Assembly (NCBI GenBank): GCA_964447405.1
Contig: CAYUSP010000007.1
Coordinates: forward strand, 47,770-111,769
Origin: JALNZF01 sp964447405
GTDB lineage: Bacteria > Nitrospirota > UBA9217
Reading direction: 5' to 3'
Length of the DNA stretch: 64,000 bases
This document shows, one piece after another, positions 54,342 to 63,050 of the stretch (positions within the stretch are counted from its first letter, which is position 1; every line of letters starts with the position of its first letter). The notes under the pieces were generated by a model, which worked only from the letters and a program-made list of their open reading frames with translations, ran no database searches and was not told the origin of the DNA. A program made the translations under genes and the position numbers.

Positions 54342-54827
54342 ATGGATGCATTGGAAATGGCCGTTAAAATGGAGAAGGACGCGATCACATTCTATATGGA
54401 AGCGGCACGGAAAACGAAATTTCCTGTTGGCAGGAAGATGTTCCAGGCAATAATGGAGGATGAACAAAGGCATCTCGACATGATTTCGCGGATCATCAAA
54501 GGCATGCAGGTCACGCACAAGGACGTAAGCCCTATGGCAAATGTCAAAACAGTATTCGAGTCCATGAAGGATGAGATGTTGAAGAAGGTGCTGGCTACTG
54601 CGGACGAACTGGAAGCGTTCAAGATCGCCATGCAGATGGAAAAGGAAGGAAAAGCCTCCTATGAAAAGATGCTCGCGAAGGCATCTTCAGACAAGGAGAA
54701 GGACCTGTTCAAGCGCTTAATTCAGGAGGAAGAGCAGCACTACGCGATTTTTGCGAATACGCACCAGTTCCTTGCTGATACTGGGAACTGGTTTATGTGG
54801 GATGAGCGGGGGATCGTGGAAGGCTGA
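54342..54827 (+). CDS. Ferritin-like / rubrerythrin-family protein
   Basis: A 161-residue helical protein with two half-sites: EMAVKMEKDAITFY with EDEQRHL, and AMQMEKEGKASYEKML with EEEQHYA. These E...ExxH patterns bind a diiron centre in rubrerythrin-type proteins. It lacks the rubredoxin domain. It differs from the member at 1892-2365 in having QRH/QHY rather than KTH/KSH. The strong ribosome binding site AAAGGAGA decides the start. Confidence 0.82.
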   Translation: MDALEMAVKMEKDAITFYMEAARKTKFPVGRKMFQAIMEDEQRHLDMISRIIKGMQVTHKDVSPMANVKTVFESMKDEMLKKVLATADELEAFKIAMQMEKEGKASYEKMLAKASSDKEKDLFKRLIQEEEQHYAIFANTHQFLADTGNWFMWDERGIVEG

Positions 54828-54921
54828 TGCAGCTCGTCATGGGTGAGACCACGAAGAGTGCATGGTCATTGATTTATCAAGAGACCGCGGGAGACCGTGA
54901 TGCATGCAATGATAATGAGAA

Positions 54922-54948
54922 GAGCCCGGCGGAAGCCGGGCTTTTTTA
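54922..54948 (+). terminator. Rho-independent terminator after the ferritin-like gene
   Basis: AGCCCGGC and GCCGGGCT form an 8-bp stem with a GGAA loop, followed by six T on the plus strand. Confidence 0.8.
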
Positions 54949-54976
54949 GTCGTGCAGATCGTCCCCCTCCCTTAAA

Positions 54977-55039
54977 TCAGCAAGAGCTTTTGCATTTGCA
55001 GGTTACCGCCATTTTCTTGGTAACTTTTTTGATCGTCAT
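54977..55039 (-). CDS. Tiny cysteine-rich peptide, candidate precursor for the radical SAM maturase
   Basis: A 20-residue peptide gene, too short for usual gene finding. The ATG (55039-55037) is 7 nt after a very strong ribosome binding site (AAAGGAGGAG). The product starts MTIKKVTKKMAVT, Lys-rich and leader-like, and ends in CKCKSSC, with four Cys in the last seven to eight residues, then TGA. It lies 260 bp downstream of, and on the same strand as, the radical SAM/SPASM gene. PqqA is of similar size. The guess is a modified-peptide precursor; a metal-binding peptide is the alternative. Confidence 0.5.
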   Translation of the reverse strand: MTIKKVTKKMAVTCKCKSSC

Positions 55040-55156
55040 AGCTTCTCCTCCTTTCCTGGTTAATGAGAACAGGGCCAATAAATCCAATAAAGAGCAGTTC
55101 AGCCACAAAAATCACATAAAACACGAAAAATTCCAGTAGTCCTTTAGAGAAATAAT

Positions 55157-55182
55157 ATCACCAAGCAGGTGATTGTTTTTTT
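55157..55182 (+). terminator. Hairpin with plus-strand T-run between peptide and maturase genes
   Basis: ATCACC and GGTGAT with a 5-nt loop are followed by TG and seven T on the plus strand. On the minus strand the same stem lies between the maturase and peptide genes but lacks a T-run, so it may act as an RNA stabiliser or processing site there. Confidence 0.4.
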
Positions 55183-55299
55183 AGCATTAAGATGTTGTTT
55201 CTTCTCTGTGAATTCTGTGACGTATGTGGCCAACAGTCGTTTCCAGGATAAACGATGCATGAATGTGTATTGTTCTCACACACCGGCACGTGAATGAAT

Positions 55300-56433
55300 T
55301 TATTCTATCAGACCATAAAGCGTACAGCGGTATGGATCTTTTTTACCTTTTCCCGCGACGAGCTCGGCACGATATCGGCACCCTCCCCGGCATATGTCAA
55401 CATACTCGCAATCGCATGAAAGGTCCTGAAGGCGCACCGGCTGGACCCTTTTCCATGCCTCATGCAATCCCTCGCTCATCGTGCCGACAGGATGGTCCCG
55501 ATAAAAAGTACATTTTGTAAAGCTTCCATTCGCCATGAGCGCCATGAGGTGCAGCCCGCAGCCATAGCCCTGGATTGAAGAATGCAGGCCGCCACCGTAT
55601 CCATAGCCAAGATATTTACCGCCCTCTCCAGGGGTGACGATAAGGTCAGCGTTTTCCTTTAGTCGTCCCGTAGTGCACGGTATGTCCACGGTCCAGTCCT
55701 TGATGCCCATTCCCTTGAAGAGGCGTTCCATGCCGTCAAAGTCCCCAAGATTCTCACGGTGGACCATGGTGGAAACGGACACCGTGAATCCCGCATCAAG
55801 GCAGTGTTTCATGGCTTCTATGGTTTTTCGGTAGGTTCCGTTTCCTCTGAGTCTGTCGTGTGCTGCTTCGAGCCCGTCTATACTGACCTGGATTTCGTCC
55901 ATTTTGAGCGTTTTGATGAGCTCTTTGGTCAGGAGAATCCCATTCGTGAAGAGGACCTTTCTCACAAAGAAATCAGGCAGCATATCATTGATTTCGCCAA
56001 ACTTGGTATGCACAAGCGGTTCACCACCCGTGAACAGCACGCGCAGACCCTGCATGTCCTCGAACTCACGCAAGGCTGCGGCAACCCCTTTTGGAGAGAG
56101 CTCCGCTTCACTCGCTTGGTCGATATAGCAGTGTTTGCATCTTAGATTGCAGGCTTCCGTGAGCTGGAGTTCAAGGTAACGAAGGGAGGGAATCGGAGAT
56201 TGTTTAAGAGCCGGCCGCTTGACCGGCACTTTTTCCGTCGTAAGCAAGCCTTCATCGATACAATAATCGATGAAGGCGCTGTCCTTTGAATTGCATCCAT
56301 CAAGCGAAACGCAACGAGATAAGAAACGAAAAGAGTCTGGATCCAATTCGTACAGCTCATCCTTTGCGATCTGATAGATCGAGGGCGATTCGAGCCATTT
56401 CAATACCGCACGCCGGGTGAGGTAGTAACTCAT
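55300..56433 (-). CDS. Radical SAM/SPASM peptide-modifying enzyme
   Basis: A 377-residue enzyme. The N-terminal 75 residues (YLTRRAVLKWLESPSIYQIA, DELYELDPDSFRFL) look like a PqqD-type RiPP recognition element. The radical SAM core carries CNLRCKHC (about 93-100), FTGGEP and VSIDG. The C-terminal SPASM region has Cys at CGLHLMALMANGSFTKC, CDCEYVDICRGGC and a final YRC, fit for auxiliary iron-sulfur clusters. Such enzymes make thioether or C-C links in peptides. No transporter or protease is adjacent. A -10 box lies 6 nt before the ATG. Confidence 0.88.
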   Translation of the reverse strand: MSYYLTRRAVLKWLESPSIYQIAKDELYELDPDSFRFLSRCVSLDGCNSKDSAFIDYCIDEGLLTTEKVPVKRPALKQSPIPSLRYLELQLTEACNLRCKHCYIDQASEAELSPKGVAAALREFEDMQGLRVLFTGGEPLVHTKFGEINDMLPDFFVRKVLFTNGILLTKELIKTLKMDEIQVSIDGLEAAHDRLRGNGTYRKTIEAMKHCLDAGFTVSVSTMVHRENLGDFDGMERLFKGMGIKDWTVDIPCTTGRLKENADLIVTPGEGGKYLGYGYGGGLHSSIQGYGCGLHLMALMANGSFTKCTFYRDHPVGTMSEGLHEAWKRVQPVRLQDLSCDCEYVDICRGGCRYRAELVAGKGKKDPYRCTLYGLIE

Positions 56434-56480
56434 AGGGTTATTATAGCACTGCGTAGGGTTTTTTGTTATAATAGCCCCAA
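56434..56480. promoter_or_regulatory. Divergent promoters, both leaderless in layout
   Basis: A 47-bp gap holds a minus-strand TATAAT (56445-56440), 6 nt before the maturase ATG, and a plus-strand TGTTATAAT extended -10 (56464-56472), 8 nt before the ATG at 56481. Neither gene has a Shine-Dalgarno. Closeness suggests coupled regulation of the two. Confidence 0.5.
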
Positions 56481-56813
56481 ATGAACAATGCTCATCCGCT
56501 TGAGAGATCGCTTTGCGAGAGATACTGCGTTTATTATAAACCTGGTAAAAACGAGGAACTTGCTTGCAGAGGATATGTTGTTGTTGAGCAGCTGCTGCAC
56601 CGAAAAACGATCATTGTCCCTGACGCCGGGGGGAGGTCATTCGACCTCAATAAGGCTGAACTTCTGATGCAAAGACTGTGTGCATCATGTGATTTTCGCG
56701 AGAACGATTGTGATTTTACAACAGACCGAGCTGCTTCACCCTGCGGAGGATTTTTACTCCTTGCTCAGCTGATCGAGCGCGGAGCGATCGCGGTTGACAA
56801 CATCCCCTCATAA
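56481..56813 (+). CDS. Cysteine-rich hypothetical protein upstream of korAB
   Basis: A 110-residue cytosolic protein with seven Cys at 12, 16, 29, 67, 70, 77 and 88 (CERYC, CASC, DCDF, SPCGGF). The CxxC-x6-C-x10-C spacing is suited to an iron-sulfur or zinc site, though not the ferredoxin CxxCxxCxxxCP form. It lies 31 bp before korA, so co-transcription is likely, and is divergent from the radical SAM gene. It may be an accessory to KorAB or to the maturase. I do not recognise the family. Confidence 0.65.
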   Translation: MNNAHPLERSLCERYCVYYKPGKNEELACRGYVVVEQLLHRKTIIVPDAGGRSFDLNKAELLMQRLCASCDFRENDCDFTTDRAASPCGGFLLLAQLIERGAIAVDNIPS

Positions 56814-56844
56814 CTGTCGTGCATTTCGCCCATCAAAGAGACTT

Positions 56845-58572
56845 ATGGACTATTCAATAAAAATCGGCGGAGAGGCCGGGCAAGGAATTCAGACCATCGG
56901 TGATGCCCTGGCCCGCGTTCTGTCAAGGCTCGGCTACCACGTTTTTAGCCATCAGGACTATGATTCCCGCATCAGGGGCGGCCACAACATCTACCAGGTC
57001 CGTTGTTCGGACAAGCCGATCGCCGCTCCCCGTGAGAGCATAGACATTCTTGTGGCTCTTGACCTTGACAGCGTGACCCTACATGATCGCGAGCTGCGGG
57101 AACACGGCCGGATTCTGTATGATTCCGCATCGCTTAAACTCAAAAAGTCCGGAGACCGAATTCTTGATGTGCCCTTTGACAGACTCGCGCTGGAACAGGG
57201 CAATGACAAGATTACCGCGAACACGGTGGCTACCGGAGCTGTGCTCGGCATGCTTGGCCTGGACCTGGCCCCGCTTCTGGAATATCTCTCAGCAACCTTC
57301 AGGAGCAAAGGCGATGCAGTTATTTCTGCAAACAGGAATGCGGCACAGGCGGGGTACGACTTTGTCGTGCAGCACTGTTCACAATGTATCATTACCCCAT
57401 CCGCCAGCGCAGGGAAGGGGATGATGCTGATCGGCGGTACAGAGGCCATCGCAATGGGCGCGCTTGCCTCAGGATGCAGGTTTTATTCAGCATACCCCAT
57501 GACCCCCTCAACAGGGATCATGAACTATCTGGCATCAAAGGAAAAGGAATATGGCGTAGTGGTGGAGCAGGCCGAGGATGAAATCGCAGCGATCAACATG
57601 GCGCTGGGCGCATCCTTTGCGGGTGTCCGCGCAATGACAGGAACATCCGGGGGAGGATTCAGCCTCATGGTGGAGGGGGTGTCGCTCGCAGGCATGACGG
57701 AAACGCCAATCGTTATTGCGATGGGCCAGCGTCCCGGACCGGCAACAGGTTTGCCCACACGGACGGAACAGGGGGACCTCCAATTCATTCTTTCTGCAGG
57801 GCACGGCGAGTTTCCCCGGCTCGTTTTTGCACCCGGCACGCCGCGGCAGGCTTTTTTTCTTACGAATAAAGCCTTCGATATGGCGGAGAAATATCAGGTC
57901 CCCGTATTTATCCTCTTCGACACCTATCTTGCCGATACCCAGTGGACGTTCGAGGGTTTTGATCTTTCCCGGTTGCGTTATCAAGACTACCGGGTGAGGG
58001 GAGAAGCATTCCAAAACCTGGCAGAATATCAACGTCACGCTATTACTGCCAGCGGTGTATCTCCGCTGGGCGTACCGGGAGATGCAAAACACCTTGTTGT
58101 CACGGACAGTGACGAACATGATGAGGACGGCCATATCAGCGAAAATGCAGCCATGCGAGTTGCGATGGTGGAGAAGCGGCTGCTTAAAAAAATGCCTTTG
58201 ATCAGGCGGGAGATCACGCCGCCTTTTCTGTATGGCGATAAGAATCCCCGCGTGGTGCTCGTTGGCTGGGGTTCGACTTATGGCGTGATGAAGGAAACAG
58301 TCGACGCATTGGCGAAAACAATCAGCATCGCCATGCTTCACTTCAGTGAAGTGTATCCGCTTCCGGATCGTGAACGTTTTGACTATGTCCGGCTCATCGA
58401 AAAGGCAACATACCCGATCTGCATCGAGCACAATGCGACTGGACAGTTCGCGCGCCTGCTCCGATGTGAGACAGGATTCGAGTTTCCGGCGCATATTCAT
58501 AAATTCGATGGACGCCCGTTCACCGTGGAACAGCTGACAGGAGAGATCAATGGCCACCTTGGAAGGATTTAG
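56845..58572 (+). CDS. korA: 2-oxoacid:ferredoxin oxidoreductase, alpha subunit (gamma-alpha fusion)
   Basis: A 575-residue subunit. The ATG at 56845 (MDYSIKIGGEAGQGIQTIG) is chosen over 56794 because the extra N-terminal residues do not fit the family. Residues 1-190 are the gamma-type domain, then the alpha pyrimidine-binding core (GTEAIAMGALASGCRFYSAYPMTP starts it), with GTSGGGFSLM and RPGPATGLPT. With KorB it oxidises 2-oxoglutarate or another 2-oxoacid, or runs in reverse to fix CO2. Substrate is by family, not proven. Confidence 0.9.
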   Translation: MDYSIKIGGEAGQGIQTIGDALARVLSRLGYHVFSHQDYDSRIRGGHNIYQVRCSDKPIAAPRESIDILVALDLDSVTLHDRELREHGRILYDSASLKLKKSGDRILDVPFDRLALEQGNDKITANTVATGAVLGMLGLDLAPLLEYLSATFRSKGDAVISANRNAAQAGYDFVVQHCSQCIITPSASAGKGMMLIGGTEAIAMGALASGCRFYSAYPMTPSTGIMNYLASKEKEYGVVVEQAEDEIAAINMALGASFAGVRAMTGTSGGGFSLMVEGVSLAGMTETPIVIAMGQRPGPATGLPTRTEQGDLQFILSAGHGEFPRLVFAPGTPRQAFFLTNKAFDMAEKYQVPVFILFDTYLADTQWTFEGFDLSRLRYQDYRVRGEAFQNLAEYQRHAITASGVSPLGVPGDAKHLVVTDSDEHDEDGHISENAAMRVAMVEKRLLKKMPLIRREITPPFLYGDKNPRVVLVGWGSTYGVMKETVDALAKTISIAMLHFSEVYPLPDRERFDYVRLIEKATYPICIEHNATGQFARLLRCETGFEFPAHIHKFDGRPFTVEQLTGEINGHLGRI

Positions 58573-59401
58573 GGGACAGGTTCCGACCTGGTGCCCGGGG
58601 TGCGGTAATTACGCGATCCTGAAGACGTTCAAGGATGCCATGGTGGAGCTCAGCCTGGAGCCGCACCAGCTCACGCTCGTCTCGGGTATCGGGCAGGCAG
58701 CGAAGTTCCCCCACTACACGAAAGGCAACACGTTCAACGGCCTGCATGGCAGGACGCTGCCGGTGGCGACCGGAATCCGTCTGGCGAACAGCGGGATGCT
58801 TGTGGTGGCAGTTACCGGCGACGGGGATTGCTACGGCGAGGGCGGCAACCATCTTCTTGCGGCAATGCGTCGGAATATCAATGTGAAGCTCTTTGTACAC
58901 GACAATCAGATCTATGGTCTTACCAAGGGCCAGCCGTCGCCCACCACTATGGAGGGCACAGTCGCAAAGAACACTCCCTTTGGCGTTATTTCCGGCCAGT
59001 TCAATCCGATGGCGCTCGCCGTAGCGATGGATTGCAGCTTTGCGGCCCGGGGCTTCGCAGCCGACACAGGCCATCTCAAGGGGGTGATGATGGAGGCGAT
59101 CAATCACAAAGGATTCGCACTCCTCGATATCCTCCAGCCCTGTGTAACGTTCAACAAGGTGAATACGTATGAGTGGTACAAACAGCGTGTCTATCATATC
59201 GAACCCGATTATGATCCCAATGACCGGCTGGCAGCATTCGCAAAGGCACTCGAGTGGGGAGACCGGATTCCGATCGGCGTGATCTACAGGAACCAGAGGC
59301 CCGCGTTCGAGGAGCGGATACCCATGATCGCGGATACACCGCTCGTGCAACATGCTGTCGATCAACCGAATATAGCAGGGACACTGAAAGAATTTTACTA
59401 G
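58550..59401 (+). CDS. korB: 2-oxoacid:ferredoxin oxidoreductase, beta subunit
   Basis: A 283-residue thiamine-pyrophosphate-binding subunit. WCPGCGNYAILKT, the TPP/Mg motif GDGDCYGEGGNH, and NQIYGLTKGQPSPTT are diagnostic. It lacks a ferredoxin domain, so an external ferredoxin is needed; none is adjacent. The ATG lies 23 bp inside korA, giving translational coupling and equal amounts of both subunits. Confidence 0.95.
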   Translation: MATLEGFRGQVPTWCPGCGNYAILKTFKDAMVELSLEPHQLTLVSGIGQAAKFPHYTKGNTFNGLHGRTLPVATGIRLANSGMLVVAVTGDGDCYGEGGNHLLAAMRRNINVKLFVHDNQIYGLTKGQPSPTTMEGTVAKNTPFGVISGQFNPMALAVAMDCSFAARGFAADTGHLKGVMMEAINHKGFALLDILQPCVTFNKVNTYEWYKQRVYHIEPDYDPNDRLAAFAKALEWGDRIPIGVIYRNQRPAFEERIPMIADTPLVQHAVDQPNIAGTLKEFY

Positions 59402-59426
59402 AGCGTTCGCAGGAACAGGTGATGTG

Positions 59427-60371
59427 ATGACGAATACTGCTGATATGAACTGGCAGAACAAGCGTTCCAAGTACATATTAGAGAACATCAAGGATGTCAT
59501 ATGGGAGCTGGATGCGCGTCTGGTATTCACGTACGTGAGCCCGCGCGACAAGGATATCCGCGGGTATGATCCGCACGAAGTCGTGGGGCAGCATTTGTTC
59601 ACCTTCCTGACCGATGCCTCACAGCAATATGTATTGAAAGCCACGACCGACTACGCGCGGACGGGCCAGCAGGGGCAGTTTTCCTCTGTTGTTCTTCCTG
59701 ATGTGCAGCAGATCTGCAAGGACGGGCATATCATCTGGACGGAGATCACGATCAATCCCGTCATCGAGAACAATGTCCTCGTGGCATTCGTGGGCCTCAG
59801 CCGTGATATCACCGAAAGGAAGCTGGCAGAAGGCAAGATGCGCGAATATAAAGAACGCCTTGAGCAGCTGGACCAGCAGCTAAAGAGGCTCTCCACATCG
59901 GACATCTCGACCAGGGTGGTCTATAACCGCGACAAGCTCGATAAGATATTTTTTGAGGAGCTGACCCGGGCGAAGCGCTATAAGGTGGCATTCTCCATGG
60001 TGGTTTTCAATGTCGACTCCTTCAAGCGGATCAACGATGTCTATGGAAACCTGAAAGGTGATGATATCCTCGCGGAACTGGAGGGCGTTGTTACCTCGTT
60101 CATTCGGGACAACGACAGCGTGTTCCGGCGCGGAGGCGACGAATTTATCGCCATGCTTCCCCATACGAACAAGGTTCAGGCACAGACGCAGGCCGAACGG
60201 CTGCGGCAGGCCATCGAATTGCACCAGTTCACTGTCTCCGAAAAGATCACCATCAGCGCGGGAGGCACCGAATATATCGAGGGAGATACCATGGAAAGCG
60301 TGCTCTCCCGAGCGGATCAGGCGCTGTATATCGCGAAACGGGGCGGTCACAATCAGGTGGCCGTCAGGTAG
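59427..60371 (+). CDS. PAS-GGDEF diguanylate cyclase
   Basis: A 314-residue cytosolic signalling protein. One PAS domain (about 15-135, VIWELDARLVFTYVSP) and a short coiled coil are followed by a GGDEF domain (about 165-314) with the intact motif RRGGDEF, so it should make cyclic di-GMP. No RxxD inhibitory site is evident just upstream of the motif. It starts 26 bp after korB at the ATG 59427 (a GTG lies 3 nt earlier). Confidence 0.9.
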   Translation: MTNTADMNWQNKRSKYILENIKDVIWELDARLVFTYVSPRDKDIRGYDPHEVVGQHLFTFLTDASQQYVLKATTDYARTGQQGQFSSVVLPDVQQICKDGHIIWTEITINPVIENNVLVAFVGLSRDITERKLAEGKMREYKERLEQLDQQLKRLSTSDISTRVVYNRDKLDKIFFEELTRAKRYKVAFSMVVFNVDSFKRINDVYGNLKGDDILAELEGVVTSFIRDNDSVFRRGGDEFIAMLPHTNKVQAQTQAERLRQAIELHQFTVSEKITISAGGTEYIEGDTMESVLSRADQALYIAKRGGHNQVAVR

Positions 60372-60475
60372 CGCTCTCCGACAAGTGCAGCTTGGCAGGC
60401 CTCTGCTGCTATGCATCCCCGTCACAAGCGGTCAATAATGCAAAACACAACCCAAAACAACGTGCGAACGAAAAT

Positions 60476-61543
60476 ATGTCAAGAACAACCAAACGCCGGC
60501 TAAAAAAGATCGGTCTTCCTTCCGAATCCCTCGTCTACACCGGCGACCAGTCGGGCAGAACCATCAGCATCACGATCATCGACTATAATGAGCAGGCATT
60601 CGAAGAACGCCAGGTGCAGAGCGCCGACGAGTGTCTCCCCTACCGTGCGAAGCCTACGGCCACGTGGATCAACATTGACGGAGTCCATGATTCCGTTCTG
60701 CTTGAAAAGCTCGGCGAGGGCTTCGGACTGCACCGTCTCGTGACGGAGGATATCCTGAGCGTGGTCCAGCGGCCGAAGGTGGAGGACTACGGAGACTACC
60801 TTTTCATCGTGTTTAAGATGTTGACGTACGATGACCGCTCAGGCTACGTTGTGCCGGAACAGGTGAGCCTGGTCGTGGGAGAGAACTTCCTGCTTTCATT
60901 CCAGGAAGATGTGAAAGGGGACGTGTTCGGCATGATCCGCGACCGCCTGCGCGTCGGGCGCGGCAAGATCAGGAAGATGGGTGTTGACTATCTGGCCTAT
61001 TCCCTGCTGGATGCCGTCGTAGACAACTACTTTGCCGTTCTCGAGAAGTTCGGGGAGCAGATAGATCTTGCTGAAAAGGAATTGATCGAACGACCCACGG
61101 ACCGGACCCACCAGACGATCTATCGTCTGAAGCGTGAACTGCTGCTCCTGCATAAGAGCGTCTGGCCCGTCCGCGAGCTTGTCGCGGCGCTGCTCAGGAT
61201 CGAATCGCCTTTGGTCCGGGAAAGCACGATGCCGTATTTTCGCGACATCTACGATCACGCGATCCAGGCGATCGACACCATCGAGATCTACCGGGAAATG
61301 CTGTCCGAAATGATCAGTATCTATCTTTCCAGCGTCAGCAACAAGCTGAATGCCGTGATGAAGGTGCTGACCATCATTGCCACCATCTTCATGCCGCTTA
61401 CCTTCATCGCCGGTGTGTACGGCATGAACTTCAAATACATGCCGGAGCTCGAATGGCACTGGGGATATCCCCTGGTGTTGTTCGGCATGGCTGGCATCAG
61501 CGCTGTCATGATCTACTATTTTCGAAAAAAGAAGTGGATGTGA
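60476..61543 (+). CDS. corA: Magnesium/cobalt transporter CorA
   Basis: A 355-residue inner-membrane ion channel. The start at 60476 (MSRTTKRRLKKIGLP) is preferred over a frame opening at 60392. A cytosolic alpha/beta domain and a long helix lead to two C-terminal membrane segments (about 295-318 and 328-350) with the selectivity motif YGMNF between them, then a basic tail FRKKKWM. It forms a pentamer in this family. Confidence 0.95.
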   Translation: MSRTTKRRLKKIGLPSESLVYTGDQSGRTISITIIDYNEQAFEERQVQSADECLPYRAKPTATWINIDGVHDSVLLEKLGEGFGLHRLVTEDILSVVQRPKVEDYGDYLFIVFKMLTYDDRSGYVVPEQVSLVVGENFLLSFQEDVKGDVFGMIRDRLRVGRGKIRKMGVDYLAYSLLDAVVDNYFAVLEKFGEQIDLAEKELIERPTDRTHQTIYRLKRELLLLHKSVWPVRELVAALLRIESPLVRESTMPYFRDIYDHAIQAIDTIEIYREMLSEMISIYLSSVSNKLNAVMKVLTIIATIFMPLTFIAGVYGMNFKYMPELEWHWGYPLVLFGMAGISAVMIYYFRKKKWM

Positions 61544-61711
61544 GGGACAGGTTTCAGGGACCGGGGGCATGGAATCAGAGAATGCTGGAAATGTATCGCT
61601 CTTAATTCTGGACCCTGCATTTAAAGTGACCTGAGCCTCAGCGGTTTCAGACGTCTCTTCCTGGTTACTGTACCCTGGTCACAGGACCCTGAAATGAATC
61701 TATAAGGCTTT

Positions 61712-62089
61712 ATGGTTTTACGGAACAAACATCGTCTGGCGGCGCTCCTGGCGCTGGTCATCGGGCTTCTGACCGTCGTCGAAGGGGGAATCGTCCTGCT
61801 CGGTCTCGAGACCAAGCCGTACCCCGTTCTTCCCTGGCTCCTCCGCTATAACGTAGCGATGGGCTTCGTTTCCCTGGCAGCAGGTCAAGGTCTGTGGAGG
61901 GAGCAGAGACGGGCGGAGACTCTATCACGGATCATCCGTAACTGCCATGGCCTGGTCTTTTTGTCGATCGCGGCCATGCACCTTTTCGGAATGACCGTGG
62001 CCGTGAACAGCATCATGGCGATGCTGCTCAGGACAGTGATATGGATCGTGATTAGTTTCATGATCCAACGGAAGGAAGGGCAGAGGTAG
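61712..62089 (+). CDS. Small membrane protein of unknown function
   Basis: A 125-residue protein with three or four hydrophobic helices (about 9-32, 45-60, 78-98 and 100-118) and no motif I recognise. A TATAAG box lies 5 nt before the ATG with no Shine-Dalgarno, again a leaderless layout. It is likely a real gene. Confidence 0.6.
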   Translation: MVLRNKHRLAALLALVIGLLTVVEGGIVLLGLETKPYPVLPWLLRYNVAMGFVSLAAGQGLWREQRRAETLSRIIRNCHGLVFLSIAAMHLFGMTVAVNSIMAMLLRTVIWIVISFMIQRKEGQR

Positions 62090-62305
62090 CGAGGCATGTC
62101 ACAATACAAGGGTGACCCGCAGAGCTTCTCGTTCGACAGCAAACATCATAGGAATGTTGCCGGTGCAAATATCATTTTGTAGTATACCAGGGGCAGAAAG
62201 CCTGGATATGAAATGAACGTAAATTCTTTGATCACAACGTATGCAGCAAAGGCGCAGTGATGCTCGTAAGCGATACATGTCAAAAGTAAAGCATAAGAGG
62301 CTGCT

Positions 62306-62890
62306 ATGAGACACTGTTCTGATCATAAAATAAACAAAACAGCGGTCATCGACATAGACAATACGCTCTGGCAGTTCTGCGACGCCTTCGCCGAGGAACT
62401 GCGGAAGATCAGCCCGGCGTTTCCGCCCATTGAAGAGTGGACGACCTGGAACTTTTTTGTCCCGCATTGCACGGAAGAGCAGTTCATGGCAGCCGTGGAC
62501 GCGGTCCATGCACGCCAGGATAGCGACGAGCACCAGCCCTATCCCGAAGCGAAAGGTTTTCTCCGGTCGCTGAAGAAACAGGGATATCACGTGATCATCG
62601 CGAGCCACAGGAGAGCGGAGATGCAGGGTCCGACCGAACGGTGGCTCAAGAAACACGAGTTGCAGTATGACGATCTGCATCTCTCGTTTGACAAGAGCGT
62701 GTTGTTCAAGGATGCGGCAGTGGTGGTGGACGATGCGCCGCATACGCTGGAAAAGGCGGTGGCGAGCAGGGCGATCGGGGCGGGGCTGCTGTTTCCCTGG
62801 AACAAGGCGTACGCGGGGAATGGGTTTGGCTTGTTCAATAACTTGAATGAAGTTATGGATTATATCCGGATGAGATACCCTAATTCTTAA
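62306..62890 (+). CDS. HAD-superfamily hydrolase
   Basis: A 194-residue cytosolic phosphatase-like protein. Motif I is DIDNTLWQF (Asp nucleophile and acid), motif II the Ser in IIASHRR, motif III Lys near FKDAAVVV, and motif IV VVDDAPHT. The class resembles 5'(3')-nucleotidase-like HAD proteins. The substrate is not known. The ribosome binding site AAGAGG decides the start. Confidence 0.85.
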   Translation: MRHCSDHKINKTAVIDIDNTLWQFCDAFAEELRKISPAFPPIEEWTTWNFFVPHCTEEQFMAAVDAVHARQDSDEHQPYPEAKGFLRSLKKQGYHVIIASHRRAEMQGPTERWLKKHELQYDDLHLSFDKSVLFKDAAVVVDDAPHTLEKAVASRAIGAGLLFPWNKAYAGNGFGLFNNLNEVMDYIRMRYPNS

Positions 62891-63050
62891 TTGATGTAAT
62901 TGGGCGATCGGGGCAGGGGGAGTGAAGAACAGTGAAGAAATATGAACAGTAAAGATCTGAACCGGATATGCTGCTTTATCATGGGGAAATGACAAGCAGC
63001 ACGAATGTCAATTTTAAAGACTGCCCCAATAAGTACAGGAGGATAAGACC

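Noticed and set aside
54940..54979. Reading the TGA of the tiny peptide gene as selenocysteine
   Set aside because: The frame after TGA runs into the neighbouring gene's terminator stem, no SECIS-like hairpin is seen next to the codon, and the peptide ends neatly on a Cys-rich core.
54897..55139. 80-residue plus-strand frame over the tiny peptide gene
   Set aside because: It contains a terminator hairpin within its coding region and is antisense to the better supported peptide gene with the strong Shine-Dalgarno.
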